Below are positions 17,812-26,669 of a stretch of 64,000 nucleotides of DNA, piece by piece. Position numbers and translations under genes: made by a program. Position 1 is the stretch's first letter. Each line of letters starts with the position of its first letter. A model generated the notes under the pieces. It saw only the letters and a list, made by a program, of their open reading frames with translations. It did no database searches and had not been told where the DNA came from. Source of the stretch: Aquimonas sp044377145 (lineage in GTDB: Bacteria > Pseudomonadota > Gammaproteobacteria > Xanthomonadales > Xanthomonadaceae); the NCBI RefSeq assembly GCF_044377145.1, contig NZ_JBILJQ010000006.1:49384-113383 (forward strand). The letters are read 5' to 3'.

Positions 17812-19253
17812 CCGAACAGTTCTTCCGAGGCGCGCTCCCAGGCGCGCGTGACGACGTGACCACCGACGACGGGCAGTGGCGCCTCCTTGTCCCTGGCACC
17901 GGTGTGCACCCGCCACAGCAGGGTCGCGCTGTTCGCTTCAAGTCGACGCAGACGCGATTCACCACTGGCGTAGTTGCCGCCCTCGAGGCTCAGGGCCTGC
18001 TCCAACTCCAGCCCATGGCGGCTGCCATGATCGATGTCCACCTCGAACCAGACGAAGCCGTCCTCATCGACCTTGCCCTCGTCCAGCCTGCGAACCGCCG
18101 AGATCTGGGCACGCACGGCCGCACTGGTGTCGATACCGCAGGCCTGGCGCTGACCCGACTCCTTGCGGCTGGTAAAGACTTCACCGGGCAGGGGCTCGAC
18201 CACTCTGTCCTTGGACGAGAAGCGCTGCAGATACACGGCGACGATGGCGCTGTCGAGTTCGACGGACTTCACCGTCAGCGTGTCGCGAGCCTCATCCGAG
18301 GCGCGCAGCACCATGCCCTCGAAGATCCCGTGGCGCGCGCCTTTGTCGATGCGATAGGAGGCCACGGTCGATCCCCAGGACCACTCGCGCGAGGCGGGGT
18401 CGTCGGTCGTCTCGACAATGCGCACCTCGATGGCGTCAACGCGGAGCAGGCTCCGCAGTGCCTCGGGCACGCTGTCAGCCGTGGGATCCGCAATCAGAAA
18501 GCCCTTGCCGTACAGTCCCGCGATCGGTGCTTCCGAAGCTTGCAATCCCTTCGACCAGAGCAACCTGCGGTTGATCCAGAGCGGGCCCTGGCCGTCCCAG
18601 GCCTGCGCGATCGGCGCCAGGTCCTGTTCGCGCAAGAGCAACTCGCCCGGGCCTAGACGCAGCCTGAGATAGCACTCCTCCGGCTTGGCGGCGCTCTCGC
18701 TCTCAGCGTTCGCCTGCATGGCTTGTTCGGCAGCGGCATAACTGCGCATCTGCGCTTCGATATGGTCGATCGCCTGGTCGACGCTGCTGCCCGCGGGAAG
18801 CTCGGCCAGCGATTCAGCCACCGCAATGGCTGCAAACTCCGGCGGAAACTCCGGCGTTGCGGAGAGGCTGCGCTCCTGCCACAGCTCAAGCCATTGGCCG
18901 CGAATCAGTGCCCGGCCCGTCGAGGCGTAGGTGGGCTGATCCTTCCTGACCGCGCCGGCTTCGTAGTCATGATCGAAATGCACCCGCGCATAACGTCCAT
19001 CGGCCGCGATCAGCAGCTCGCCGTAGAAGTCCTCGAAGACCGCAACAAATTCGGACTGACGCAGCTGGTCCACCTCGGCCCAGTCATCTTTCGAGGGTGT
19101 GACTATCGCCTGCAGTCGCGCCGACTGTGCGGCGCTCAGCTCGGGCAGTGCGTCAGCATCAACAGGATCCGCGACCTGCGGGATCTCCTGCGCCCCTGCG
19201 GCAGCGGCCATGGCCAGGCACAGGCCCAGCCCGAAACGCATCAAGAACTTCAT
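17805..19253 (-). CDS. Hypothetical secreted protein with two KG(A/S)RHG-type modules
   Basis: 482-residue exported protein that I do not recognise. The start is the ATG at 19253, preceded by GGAGAG; longer in-frame starts lack a ribosome site. Signal peptide about 1-20 (ends AAAAGAQ). The N-terminal half is helical (PELSAAQSARLQAIV, then a stretch with EFVAVFEDFYGELLIAADGR). The C-terminal half holds two related modules: YRIDKGARHGIFEGMVLRA and later VDIDHGSRHGLELEQALSL. This RHG turn resembles the small beta-modules of FlgT-C-like proteins, which is only a hint. It is the most upstream of three exported or membrane genes pointing the same way (protease, FHA protein). Codon use is like that of its neighbours. 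Confidence 0.75.
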   Translation of the reverse strand: MKFLMRFGLGLCLAMAAAAGAQEIPQVADPVDADALPELSAAQSARLQAIVTPSKDDWAEVDQLRQSEFVAVFEDFYGELLIAADGRYARVHFDHDYEAGAVRKDQPTYASTGRALIRGQWLELWQERSLSATPEFPPEFAAIAVAESLAELPAGSSVDQAIDHIEAQMRSYAAAEQAMQANAESESAAKPEECYLRLRLGPGELLLREQDLAPIAQAWDGQGPLWINRRLLWSKGLQASEAPIAGLYGKGFLIADPTADSVPEALRSLLRVDAIEVRIVETTDDPASREWSWGSTVASYRIDKGARHGIFEGMVLRASDEARDTLTVKSVELDSAIVAVYLQRFSSKDRVVEPLPGEVFTSRKESGQRQACGIDTSAAVRAQISAVRRLDEGKVDEDGFVWFEVDIDHGSRHGLELEQALSLEGGNYASGESRLRRLEANSATLLWRVHTGARDKEAPLPVVGGHVVTRAWERASEELFGF

Positions 19254-19422
19254 ACCCAACTCTCCATTCAAGGCCCGAACAGGGCCGTGCAAGTCTGCCA
19301 CACGGCTGGGTCCGCTTCGCCGGATCGTGGTCGGCAAACGCCGTCGAGATCGATCCGCCAACAGATTGGCCAGTGTCCGTGCAAAGCACGCCTCAATCGT
19401 TTCGCGCTGCAGGTTGACAGCC

Positions 19423-20214
19423 TCAGAGCGCTGCCTGAAGCAGTTTGCACAGCAGCTGCTGCAATCGCCCTGCCCGCACGGCGTCATAGCGCTGGCTGCG
19501 TTCGTCCATGTAGGTCAGCTGGGCGAGCTCAAGCTGGATGGCGTTGACGCCTGCGCCCGGCTGGCCGTAATGACGGGTGATGTAGCCACCCTTGAAGCGG
19601 CCGTTGGCGACCCAGCTGTAGTCGGCCTGCTGGTCCAGCAGCTCGGTGACCCGCGCCAGCCGCGCAGGCTCGCAGCTGGCGCCGTCGACGGTGCCGAGAT
19701 TCAGATCCGGCAGACGGCCTTCGAACAGCAGCGGCACTTCGCTGCGGATGCTGTGGCCCTCCCACAGCAGGGCATGGCCATGCACGTGTTTTAACCGTGC
19801 CAGCTCAGCCTGCAGGGCCTCGTGATACGGCTGCCAGTAGCGCTGCCGACGTCGCTCGACCTCGGCGGCATCAGGCGCTTGAGCCTCGCGATACAGCGGC
19901 TCGCCGCTGAAACCGAACAGCGGACACAGGCCGGTTTCGGCGCGGCCCGGATACAGCGCTGCACCGTCCGGCGGGCGGTTCAGATCGATGACGTAGCGCG
20001 AGTAGCGCGGCACCAGGATCGAGGCGCCGAGCTGGCGGGCGAAGTCGTAGAGGGTGGCGACATGCCAGTCGGTATCGGGCACGCGCAGCGCGGCATCGTG
20101 CATGTGCGCGGCGATGTCCTCGGGCACCGCGGTGCCGTCGTGGGGAAGGCTGATCAGCAGCGGCAGGCTGCCGTGGTGAAGTTCGAGCACGCTGTCGCTA
20201 CGGCTGGGGCTCAC
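19423..20214 (-). CDS. hutG: N-formylglutamate deformylase
   Basis: Hydrolyses N-formyl-L-glutamate to glutamate and formate, the last step of the five-step histidine degradation route. 263 residues, the usual length for the FGase family. Family patterns are visible: LLISLPHDGTAVPED near the start, the DTDWHVATLYDFA segment, then YSRYVIDLNRPPDGAALYPG and GHSIRSEVP; the histidines and glutamate of these blocks are the expected zinc ligands. The start is a GTG; an out-of-frame ATG overlaps the previous stop. Only 3 nt separate it from the kinase stop, so they are cotranscribed. The preceding enzyme, HutF, is encoded at 38410-39777; hutH, hutU and hutI are not in the window. Confidence 0.9.
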   Translation of the reverse strand: MSPSRSDSVLELHHGSLPLLISLPHDGTAVPEDIAAHMHDAALRVPDTDWHVATLYDFARQLGASILVPRYSRYVIDLNRPPDGAALYPGRAETGLCPLFGFSGEPLYREAQAPDAAEVERRRQRYWQPYHEALQAELARLKHVHGHALLWEGHSIRSEVPLLFEGRLPDLNLGTVDGASCEPARLARVTELLDQQADYSWVANGRFKGGYITRHYGQPGAGVNAIQLELAQLTYMDERSQRYDAVRAGRLQQLLCKLLQAAL

Positions 20215-20217
20215 GCA

Positions 20218-21645
20218 TCAGTCTCCGCGAATGCCGCGCTCGGCGCGGTGCATGAGTTCTAGCAAATCGGCGCGCTGCGGATCGGCCTGCAGGCCATCGC
20301 TGGCGCTGGTGCGGCAGGCATCCCACAGCGTGCGCTCGCACATTTTGGCCGCACGTGTGGCGTAGAACTCAGCCACCATGCGCAAGCCCTCGTTGGCCTG
20401 GGCGTTGTTCGGATCGAGCTGCAAGGCCTGCCGGAACAGGCCAACCGCCGATTCGTCGTCCGGAAACACCAGCCGCCGGCCGAGTGTGTTTTCAGACATG
20501 CCGTAGCTCAGGTACGACTCGGCCTGCAGCAGCAATGCATCCAGTTCGCTGACGTCGGTCGGCAAGCTCGGTGGCGTCACCACGGGCGGTGTGTCGATAA
20601 CCACGGCCGGTTCAGTGACGCTGACCGTGTTGTCCTGCTGCCACAGCACAGCGCCAATGCCGATGCCGATCGCCACGATCACGGCCGCGGCAATCAGCCC
20701 CGTACGACGGCCGCTGCTGATCGTGATCTGCCGGGTGCCCAGCGGCACGGTGGCGGCACTGGCGATCGCTTGGCGGGCGGCGGTGTCATGACGCACCATC
20801 TGGGTCGCCTGCGCCTTGGGCATGCGCGTGCGAACGCGGTCGAGCTCCAGCGCAAAGGCCTCGCCGCTGGCGAAGCGCTCTGCCGGCCGCTTGGCCATCA
20901 TCTTGTCCAATACCGGCTGCAGCCAGGCGAACTCGCTGGGCAGCATGGGAATCGGCTGGGTGATGTGGGCCAGCGCCACCGCAAATGGATCGCTGCCGTC
21001 GAAGGGCGGGCGACCGATCAGCATTTCGTAGAGCATCACCCCGAGGGCATACAGATCGGACCGGCCGTCGACCGGCTCGCCGCGCGCCTGTTCGGGGCTC
21101 ATGTAATCCGGCGTACCGATCGAGGAGCCGGCCATGGTGGCGGTGGAGGTGGTGTCCATCGCCTTGGCGATGCCGAAGTCAGCCAGAACCACGGTGCCGT
21201 CGGACTTGAACAGGATGTTGCTGGGCTTGACGTCGCGATGCACCACGCCTTTTTCGTGGGCGAAGTGCAGGCCACGCGCGACCTCGGACACGATATCGAG
21301 GATCTGCGGCACAGACAGCCCTTCGCGGATGCGTTCGCTCAGGGTGCCGCCGGCGATGTACTCGGCGGCGAGGTAGTACAGGCCCTGATGCGAGCCGATA
21401 TCGAACACGGTCACCAGGTTGCGGTGCGACAGCTTGGCGGTGATGCGGCCTTCTTTCAGAAAGCGCTCGGTGAACTCACGGTCGGCTGCCAGCTGCGGCG
21501 ACATCACCTTCAGCGCCACCTCGCGATCCAGCGACTCCTGCACGGCCAGATAGACCGAGGCCATACCGCCCGCGCCGAGTGGCCGCAGGATGCGATAGCC
21601 CGGCACCTGCAGGCCACCGTTGCTGTGGATGATGGTTGCTGACAC
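20218..21645 (-). CDS. Membrane-anchored Ser/Thr protein kinase
   Basis: 475-residue Hanks-type kinase. N-terminal kinase domain (about 17-270): glycine loop LGAGGMASVYLA, ATP-lysine K47 in VALKVM, catalytic loop VHRDVKPSN with D138, DFG at 156-158, and activation segment SIGTPDYMSPEQ. A transmembrane helix follows (LIAAAVIVAIGIGIGAVLW, about 315-335), so the C-terminal ~140 residues are periplasmic; they carry TPR-like helices (LFRQALQLDPNNAQANEGL). Start is a GTG with AGGGAT upstream. It is downstream of the photolyase (57-nt gap) and overlaps hutG's leader. No PP2C phosphatase is beside it. Possible partner: the FHA protein at 14969-15991, by family knowledge only. Confidence 0.9.
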   Translation of the reverse strand: MSATIIHSNGGLQVPGYRILRPLGAGGMASVYLAVQESLDREVALKVMSPQLAADREFTERFLKEGRITAKLSHRNLVTVFDIGSHQGLYYLAAEYIAGGTLSERIREGLSVPQILDIVSEVARGLHFAHEKGVVHRDVKPSNILFKSDGTVVLADFGIAKAMDTTSTATMAGSSIGTPDYMSPEQARGEPVDGRSDLYALGVMLYEMLIGRPPFDGSDPFAVALAHITQPIPMLPSEFAWLQPVLDKMMAKRPAERFASGEAFALELDRVRTRMPKAQATQMVRHDTAARQAIASAATVPLGTRQITISSGRRTGLIAAAVIVAIGIGIGAVLWQQDNTVSVTEPAVVIDTPPVVTPPSLPTDVSELDALLLQAESYLSYGMSENTLGRRLVFPDDESAVGLFRQALQLDPNNAQANEGLRMVAEFYATRAAKMCERTLWDACRTSASDGLQADPQRADLLELMHRAERGIRGD

Positions 21646-21702
21646 GACAGATCCCTGCGCAGGAAGCGGCTGCGGGGATTGTGGCCGTGCCGGCGGTGAC
21701 TG

Positions 21703-23172
21703 TCACGCCGGCGCGGATTCGCCTGTGGAGAGCAGATCAGGCGTTGACGCAGGCGACTCGCCGCGCATGCCCTTGTAGGCGGCGAGCGCGGCCTCGCGCG
21801 AGGCTTTCAGATCGACCACCGGGCGCGGGTAGTCCGGCGCCACGCGCCGCGCCAGCTCGGCGCGCTCGAAGGGCGCATACAGGGCCTTGTCGGGCATCCG
21901 CGCCAGCTCCGGCACCCACTGGCGGATATAGCTGCCGCGCGCGTCGAACTTCTCGGCCTGGGTGACCGGGTTGAAGATGCGGAAGTACGGCGCCGCATCG
22001 GCACCGGTGCCGGCGCTCCACTGCCAGCCGCCGGTGTTGTTGGCGAGGTCGGCGTCGACCAGGGTGTCCCAGAACCAGCGCGCCCCGTGCAGCCAGTGCA
22101 GGCGCAGATTCTTGGTCAGGTAGCTGGCGACGATCATGCGCACGCGGTTGTGCATCCAGCCGGTGTGCCAGAGCTCGCGCATGCCGGCATCGACGATCGG
22201 CACACCGGTACGGCCACGCTGCCAGGCCTGCAGGCGGCCACCGGCATCGGCCCAGTTGAAGCCGGCGAACTGCGGGTTGAGGTTGTGATTGGTGGTATCC
22301 GGAAAGTGGAACAGCAGGTGCGCATTGAACTCGCGCCAGCCGAGCTCGCGCACGAATCCTTCGACCTGGTCAGCGACCGCGGCAGGCCAGTGCTCGCGCT
22401 GCAGTCGGCGGATGATCCGCGCCGGGGTGATCTCGCCGAAATGCAGATGCGCCGACAGCCGCGAGGTCCCCGCGCGGTCCGGCAGATCGCGCTGGCCGAG
22501 GTAGCTGGCCACCGCGCCTTCCACGAAGGTTTCGAGTGCCTCCGCGGCGCCGGCCTCGCCGGGCATGAAGCGCTCCCAGAAGCCGGCATCCCAGCCCAGC
22601 TTGGGGCGCAGCTGCAGAGCATCGATATCGAGCGAGATCAATGCCGCGGGCGGTGCAGGCAAACGCTCGGGCACGACGCGGGCTTCGCCCAACGCGATCT
22701 GGGCACGCGCATTGCGCCAGAACGGGGTGAACACCCGATACGGCCCACCGCTGCCGGTGCGGATCTCGTCGCGCTCGAACAGGGTCGCGCCGCGAAAACT
22801 CTCGGCGTGCAGACCGGCGGCCTTCAGGCCCTGCTTCAAGGCGGTGTCTCGCGCGATCACGGCCGGCTCGTAGCGGCGCTGCCAGTACACGCTGTCGGCC
22901 TCGCACTCGCGGGCCAGCTGCTGCAGGGTCTCAAGACTCGGGCCGCGGCGCACGATCAGACGCGAACCGCGCGCGCTCAGCGCCGAGTCCAGCGCCTGCA
23001 GCGAGTGGTGCAGCCACGCCAGCGAAGCCGCGCCCGGCTGCCACTCGCCTTCCTCTTCCGGCGCATGCACGTAGACAAAGACCGGCGCCTGCGCGCGGTC
23101 GAGCGCGGCGGCCAGGGGCAAGTGGTCGGCAAGGCGCAGGTCGCGGCGCAGCCAGATCAGGGCGCGGGGCAT
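21703..23172 (-). CDS. phrB: Deoxyribodipyrimidine photolyase (CPD photolyase)
   Basis: FAD-dependent DNA repair enzyme that splits cyclobutane pyrimidine dimers with blue light. 489 residues, full class I length. N-terminal photolyase alpha/beta domain (IWLRRDLRLADHLPL; about 1-135) for the antenna cofactor, then the FAD-binding helical domain: TSRLSAHLHFGEITP, RELGWREFN, FAGFNWADAGGRLQAW, GRTGVPIVDAGMRELWHTG, NRVRMIVASYLTKNLR and DADLANNTGGWQWSAGTG, which carry the usual Trp triad and flavin contacts. ATG start. It leads the transcript phrB-kinase-hutG. A second, distinct photolyase-like gene is at 31115-32713. Confidence 0.94.
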   Translation of the reverse strand: MPRALIWLRRDLRLADHLPLAAALDRAQAPVFVYVHAPEEEGEWQPGAASLAWLHHSLQALDSALSARGSRLIVRRGPSLETLQQLARECEADSVYWQRRYEPAVIARDTALKQGLKAAGLHAESFRGATLFERDEIRTGSGGPYRVFTPFWRNARAQIALGEARVVPERLPAPPAALISLDIDALQLRPKLGWDAGFWERFMPGEAGAAEALETFVEGAVASYLGQRDLPDRAGTSRLSAHLHFGEITPARIIRRLQREHWPAAVADQVEGFVRELGWREFNAHLLFHFPDTTNHNLNPQFAGFNWADAGGRLQAWQRGRTGVPIVDAGMRELWHTGWMHNRVRMIVASYLTKNLRLHWLHGARWFWDTLVDADLANNTGGWQWSAGTGADAAPYFRIFNPVTQAEKFDARGSYIRQWVPELARMPDKALYAPFERAELARRVAPDYPRPVVDLKASREAALAAYKGMRGESPASTPDLLSTGESAPA

Positions 23173-23355
23173 GGCAGGGTCACCGGGTTCGAGGCGCGCG
23201 AGTGTCGTGCACAGGACGTGAGTGACGCAGCAAGGGCGACCGCTGCATCATGCCCGCGCGATCGCTCACACTCTCGCCATGTACCCGCCCCTGAAGCTGC
23301 CCACTGCACGCGCACGCCCGCGCTGCCGCGTTCTGACTGCCGTGCAGTCACCCGC

Positions 23356-24294
23356 ATGACGGCCCAACTCCATCGCAGCGGCCTGCTACTGGCTGCGGCC
23401 GGCGCCATTCTGTTCTCGGCCAAGGCGATTCTGGCCAAGTTCCAGTATCGCTATGGGCTCGACTCGCTGGATGTGCTGACCCTGCGCATGCTGTTCGCGA
23501 TGCCGCTGTTCCTGCTGCTCGGCCTGCGCGAGCGGATGCGTGGGCCCGGGCCACGCCTGAGCGCGCGCGAGCGCTGGGTGCTGCTCGGCATTGGTTTGCT
23601 CGGCTACTACCTGTCATCGCTGCTGGACTTCTGGGGGCTGGAGTACGTGCCGGTTTCACTGGAGCGGCTGATCCTGTTCCTCAATCCGACCTTCGTGCTG
23701 CTGATCGGCCTGCTGTTCCTCGGCCACACAGTGAGCCGCCTGCAGTGGATCGCGGTGGCGGTGAGCTATGCCGGCATCGCCCTGGTGCTGGCCGAGAATC
23801 TGCGCGTGGAAGGCCAACACGTGCTGTTTGGCAGCGCGCTGGTGCTTGGCGCTGCGCTGTCCTACGCGCTGTATCTGGTCGGCTCCGGCGAGCTGGTGCG
23901 GCGGCTGGGCACGGCGCGGATGGTGGTGATCGCGATGAGCATTTCGACCGCGGCGATCTGCCTGCACTACCTGCTCGTGCGTGACCCGGCCCGGCTGCTC
24001 GATTGGCCGGCTGCCGCCTACGGCTGGGCGCTGGCGAATGCGTTCTTCTGCACCTTTCTGCCGGTTACCTTCACCATGTCGGCGGTGCGACGGGTGGGGC
24101 CGGGAATTGCGGCGCAGCTGTCGGTGATCGGCCCGGTATCGCTGATTTTCCTCGGCGCCTGGCTGCTCGACGAGGTGATCACGCCGCTGCAGATCCTCGG
24201 CACCGCCGTGGTGCTGTCAGCCGTTTGGCTGTTGACGCGGCCGCGGGCGACGCCGACCCAGAAGCCTGCGGGGGATCGATCGGCCGGAGGTTAG
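23356..24294 (+). CDS. EamA/DMT family transporter
   Basis: 312-residue inner-membrane protein of the drug/metabolite transporter superfamily with ten predicted helices in two EamA halves (about 8-140 and 150-290). Visible helices include LLLAAAGAILFSAKAILAK, WVLLGIGLLGYYLSSLLDF, LILFLNPTFVLLIGLLFLG and, in the second half, SVIGPVSLIFLGAWLLDEV. The substrate cannot be read from sequence. The ATG at 23356 begins the hydrophobic N-terminus; longer frames upstream are the opposite strand of phrB. Its stop overlaps the convergent GGDEF gene by 4 bp (TTAG serves as TAG on + and TAA on -). Confidence 0.87.
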   Translation: MTAQLHRSGLLLAAAGAILFSAKAILAKFQYRYGLDSLDVLTLRMLFAMPLFLLLGLRERMRGPGPRLSARERWVLLGIGLLGYYLSSLLDFWGLEYVPVSLERLILFLNPTFVLLIGLLFLGHTVSRLQWIAVAVSYAGIALVLAENLRVEGQHVLFGSALVLGAALSYALYLVGSGELVRRLGTARMVVIAMSISTAAICLHYLLVRDPARLLDWPAAAYGWALANAFFCTFLPVTFTMSAVRRVGPGIAAQLSVIGPVSLIFLGAWLLDEVITPLQILGTAVVLSAVWLLTRPRATPTQKPAGDRSAGG

Positions 24295-26654
24295 GCCCCC
24301 AAGGCGACGCGCTCGGTGGTTTCGCCCAGTGCCGCCAGCACCCGACCCTCGGGCAGATTGCTGAGCAGGCGCGAGGCGCCCGAACGCACCATCGCCGGTT
24401 CGCACCAGTCGCTGCTGCGCTCGGGCAGCGCATCCGCCCGTTCGGGGAACAGACCGATCCAGGCATTGCGGCCCGAGCGCTTGGCGGCATACAGCAGGTG
24501 GTCGGCGAGGTCGACCAACTCTTCCCAGTCGGCGCTCAGCGGCAGCTCTGCCAGCAGCGGGAACGGCGCGAAACCGATGCAGACGGTGCACAGCACCTGG
24601 CTGCCGTCTTCGAGCACGAAGGGTGCTGTCGCCATGTGGCTGCGCAGGCGCTCGGCCAAGTCGGCGGCGTGTTCGCGGTCGCTGTCGCGCGCCACCACCA
24701 GAAACTCCTCGCCACCCCAGCGCACCAGATGATCGGAGCTGCGGAACACGCCGCGCAGGCGTTCGGCGAACTGGCACAGCACTGCATCACCGCCGGCGTG
24801 GCCATAGCGGTCATTGATCAGTTTGAAGTGATCGAAGTCGATCAGGAACAGCACCAGATCGTTGTGCCCGGCCGCCGCCGGTTCGCGTGCTTCGATCCGT
24901 CGCAGACACAGCGCGACCTCTTTGGGCATCTCCTGCATGGCAAAGCGGCGATTGCGCAGGCCGGTCAACGGATCGGTCAGGCTGGCTTCCTCGAAGTCGC
25001 GGTTCTTGCGCTGCAGCTCGGCCGACAGCGCGCGCAGATCACGGGTGCGCGCCTGCACGTCGGCCTCCAGCCGCGACTTCGCCCACTGCAGGCGGCGCTC
25101 GCGCCAGACCACCAGCACGGCGGTCAAACCGATCAACAGCAGCAGCCCCAGTACCATCGCCAGCGGCGTCTGCCACCACAGCGGCAGGACCCGCACCGGC
25201 AGCTCCAGAGTCTGGCTGCTGAACCTGCCGCTGCGGTTGCTGCCCTGCACCTGCAGCCGGTAGTCCCCCGGCCACAATCCACCGACATTGGCGACCCGCG
25301 AATCCGCATCGACCTCGACCCAGTCGGTGTCGCGACCCTCAACGCGATAGCGGTACTGCAGCAACTCGGGGGCGCTGAAATCGAGCGCGGCGAATTCAAG
25401 TGCAAAACTGCGCTCGCCCGGCCGCAGCTGCAGGCTGTCGGCGAGCGGCCCCAGCGGGCGCGGCTCGCCGTCGACGCGCAGCTCGGTAAAGACCAGCGGC
25501 GGCTCGAAGGTCCAGGGCTCGAAACGATCCGGGTTGATGACCAGCAAACCTTCGGTAGCACCGAACACCAGCCGACCATCCGGCAAGGGTGCAAACGCGC
25601 GAAACCAGCCGGTGCCGGCATTGGCGCCTTCGGCGCGGCCGAGCCGATGCAGGGCATCGCCCTGCGGGTCGTACATGAAGCGGTGCGACCAGATCCGCCC
25701 GTCCGAGTCGTCCAGCAGGTTGGCGCCGAAGGCGACATCGACGAAGCCGTGGCGCGCGCTGATCGCATCCAAACGGACGCGGCTGCCGAGATCATCAACC
25801 ACCCGGTGCAGGCCATCGGCGTCCACCCACAGCTGGCCCTGCCGATCCACCAGCAGACCCAGCACATCGGCGCGCAAGGGCTGGCCGGCCACCTCGCGCT
25901 CGACCGGGATCAGCGCGGCGCGCTCCGCATCCAGCCGGAACAACCCGGCACTGCCGCCGACCCAGCCACCGTCGGGCTGCAGCGCCAGCGCATTGATCGG
26001 GCCGCCGACACGCTGACCGCTGCTGTTGGCCAGGCGCTTGACGCGGCCATCGGCAGCGCGCCGGAACAGGCCGTCGCCGGTTGCTATCCAGAGTTCACCG
26101 GCGCTGCCGGCCCACAGCCTGCGCACCGCCGCACCTTGGAGAAAATCCGGCCCGGACACCAGTTCGAAGCTGCTGGCGCCAAGCGCTCGACGGTACAGGC
26201 CGCGCTCGGTGGCCACCCACAGCGTGCCGTCAGCCGCTTCCACCAGGCCAGACGGCTGCTGCCCGGACAGCTCGCCCTGGGCGGGATCATCGCTGCGCAG
26301 AAACTCACGAATGCTCAAGTCAGGCGCCATCCGCACCACGCCGTTCTGGGCCACACCGACCCACAGCCCGCCGTCGGCGGCCGCGCTCAGGGTCAAGGCA
26401 CTGAGTTGGGTCAGCGGGGCATCCTGGAGCGGATCAAAACGCCGCGACTGCAGCCCCGGCGGGCGGGGGTTGATCCGCTGCAGACCCCCGCCGAAGGTGC
26501 CGGCCCAGACCCAGCCGGCGCGGTCGATCAGCAGATCACGCACTTCGGCATTGGCCAGGCTGAGCGGGTCGACCGCGCGGTGACGAAGTTGCTCGATCGG
26601 CTGCGCCGTGGTGGCGTCGAACACATCGATCCCGCGTGCATGGGCGATCCACAA
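24291..26654 (-). CDS. C-terminal part of amber-interrupted propeller/GGDEF diguanylate cyclase
   Basis: This open frame (787 codons from a TTG) continues in the same frame after the TAG at 26670-26672 that ends the piece at 26670-27557. It holds the second half of a two-component-regulator propeller (repeats of the type GGLWVG, GELWIATGDGLF, GQLWVDADGL), a Y_Y_Y domain (RSFALEFAALDFSAPELLQ, then WVEVDADSRVANVGGLWPG), one transmembrane helix (LAMVLGLLLLIGLTAVLVV), a coiled-coil (RLEADVQARTRDLRALSAEL) and a GGDEF domain. The cyclase residues are canonical: DFDHFKLINDRYGHAGGDAV, RSSD inhibitory site five residues before GGEEF, and LYAAKRSGRN. Without readthrough it has no signal peptide and could not take its normal topology. 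Tail-to-tail with the EamA gene. Paralogue at 27715-31056. Confidence 0.85.
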   Translation of the reverse strand: MWIAHARGIDVFDATTAQPIEQLRHRAVDPLSLANAEVRDLLIDRAGWVWAGTFGGGLQRINPRPPGLQSRRFDPLQDAPLTQLSALTLSAAADGGLWVGVAQNGVVRMAPDLSIREFLRSDDPAQGELSGQQPSGLVEAADGTLWVATERGLYRRALGASSFELVSGPDFLQGAAVRRLWAGSAGELWIATGDGLFRRAADGRVKRLANSSGQRVGGPINALALQPDGGWVGGSAGLFRLDAERAALIPVEREVAGQPLRADVLGLLVDRQGQLWVDADGLHRVVDDLGSRVRLDAISARHGFVDVAFGANLLDDSDGRIWSHRFMYDPQGDALHRLGRAEGANAGTGWFRAFAPLPDGRLVFGATEGLLVINPDRFEPWTFEPPLVFTELRVDGEPRPLGPLADSLQLRPGERSFALEFAALDFSAPELLQYRYRVEGRDTDWVEVDADSRVANVGGLWPGDYRLQVQGSNRSGRFSSQTLELPVRVLPLWWQTPLAMVLGLLLLIGLTAVLVVWRERRLQWAKSRLEADVQARTRDLRALSAELQRKNRDFEEASLTDPLTGLRNRRFAMQEMPKEVALCLRRIEAREPAAAGHNDLVLFLIDFDHFKLINDRYGHAGGDAVLCQFAERLRGVFRSSDHLVRWGGEEFLVVARDSDREHAADLAERLRSHMATAPFVLEDGSQVLCTVCIGFAPFPLLAELPLSADWEELVDLADHLLYAAKRSGRNAWIGLFPERADALPERSSDWCEPAMVRSGASRLLSNLPEGRVLAALGETTERVALGA

Positions 26655-26669
26655 CCGACCCGGTTCGGG

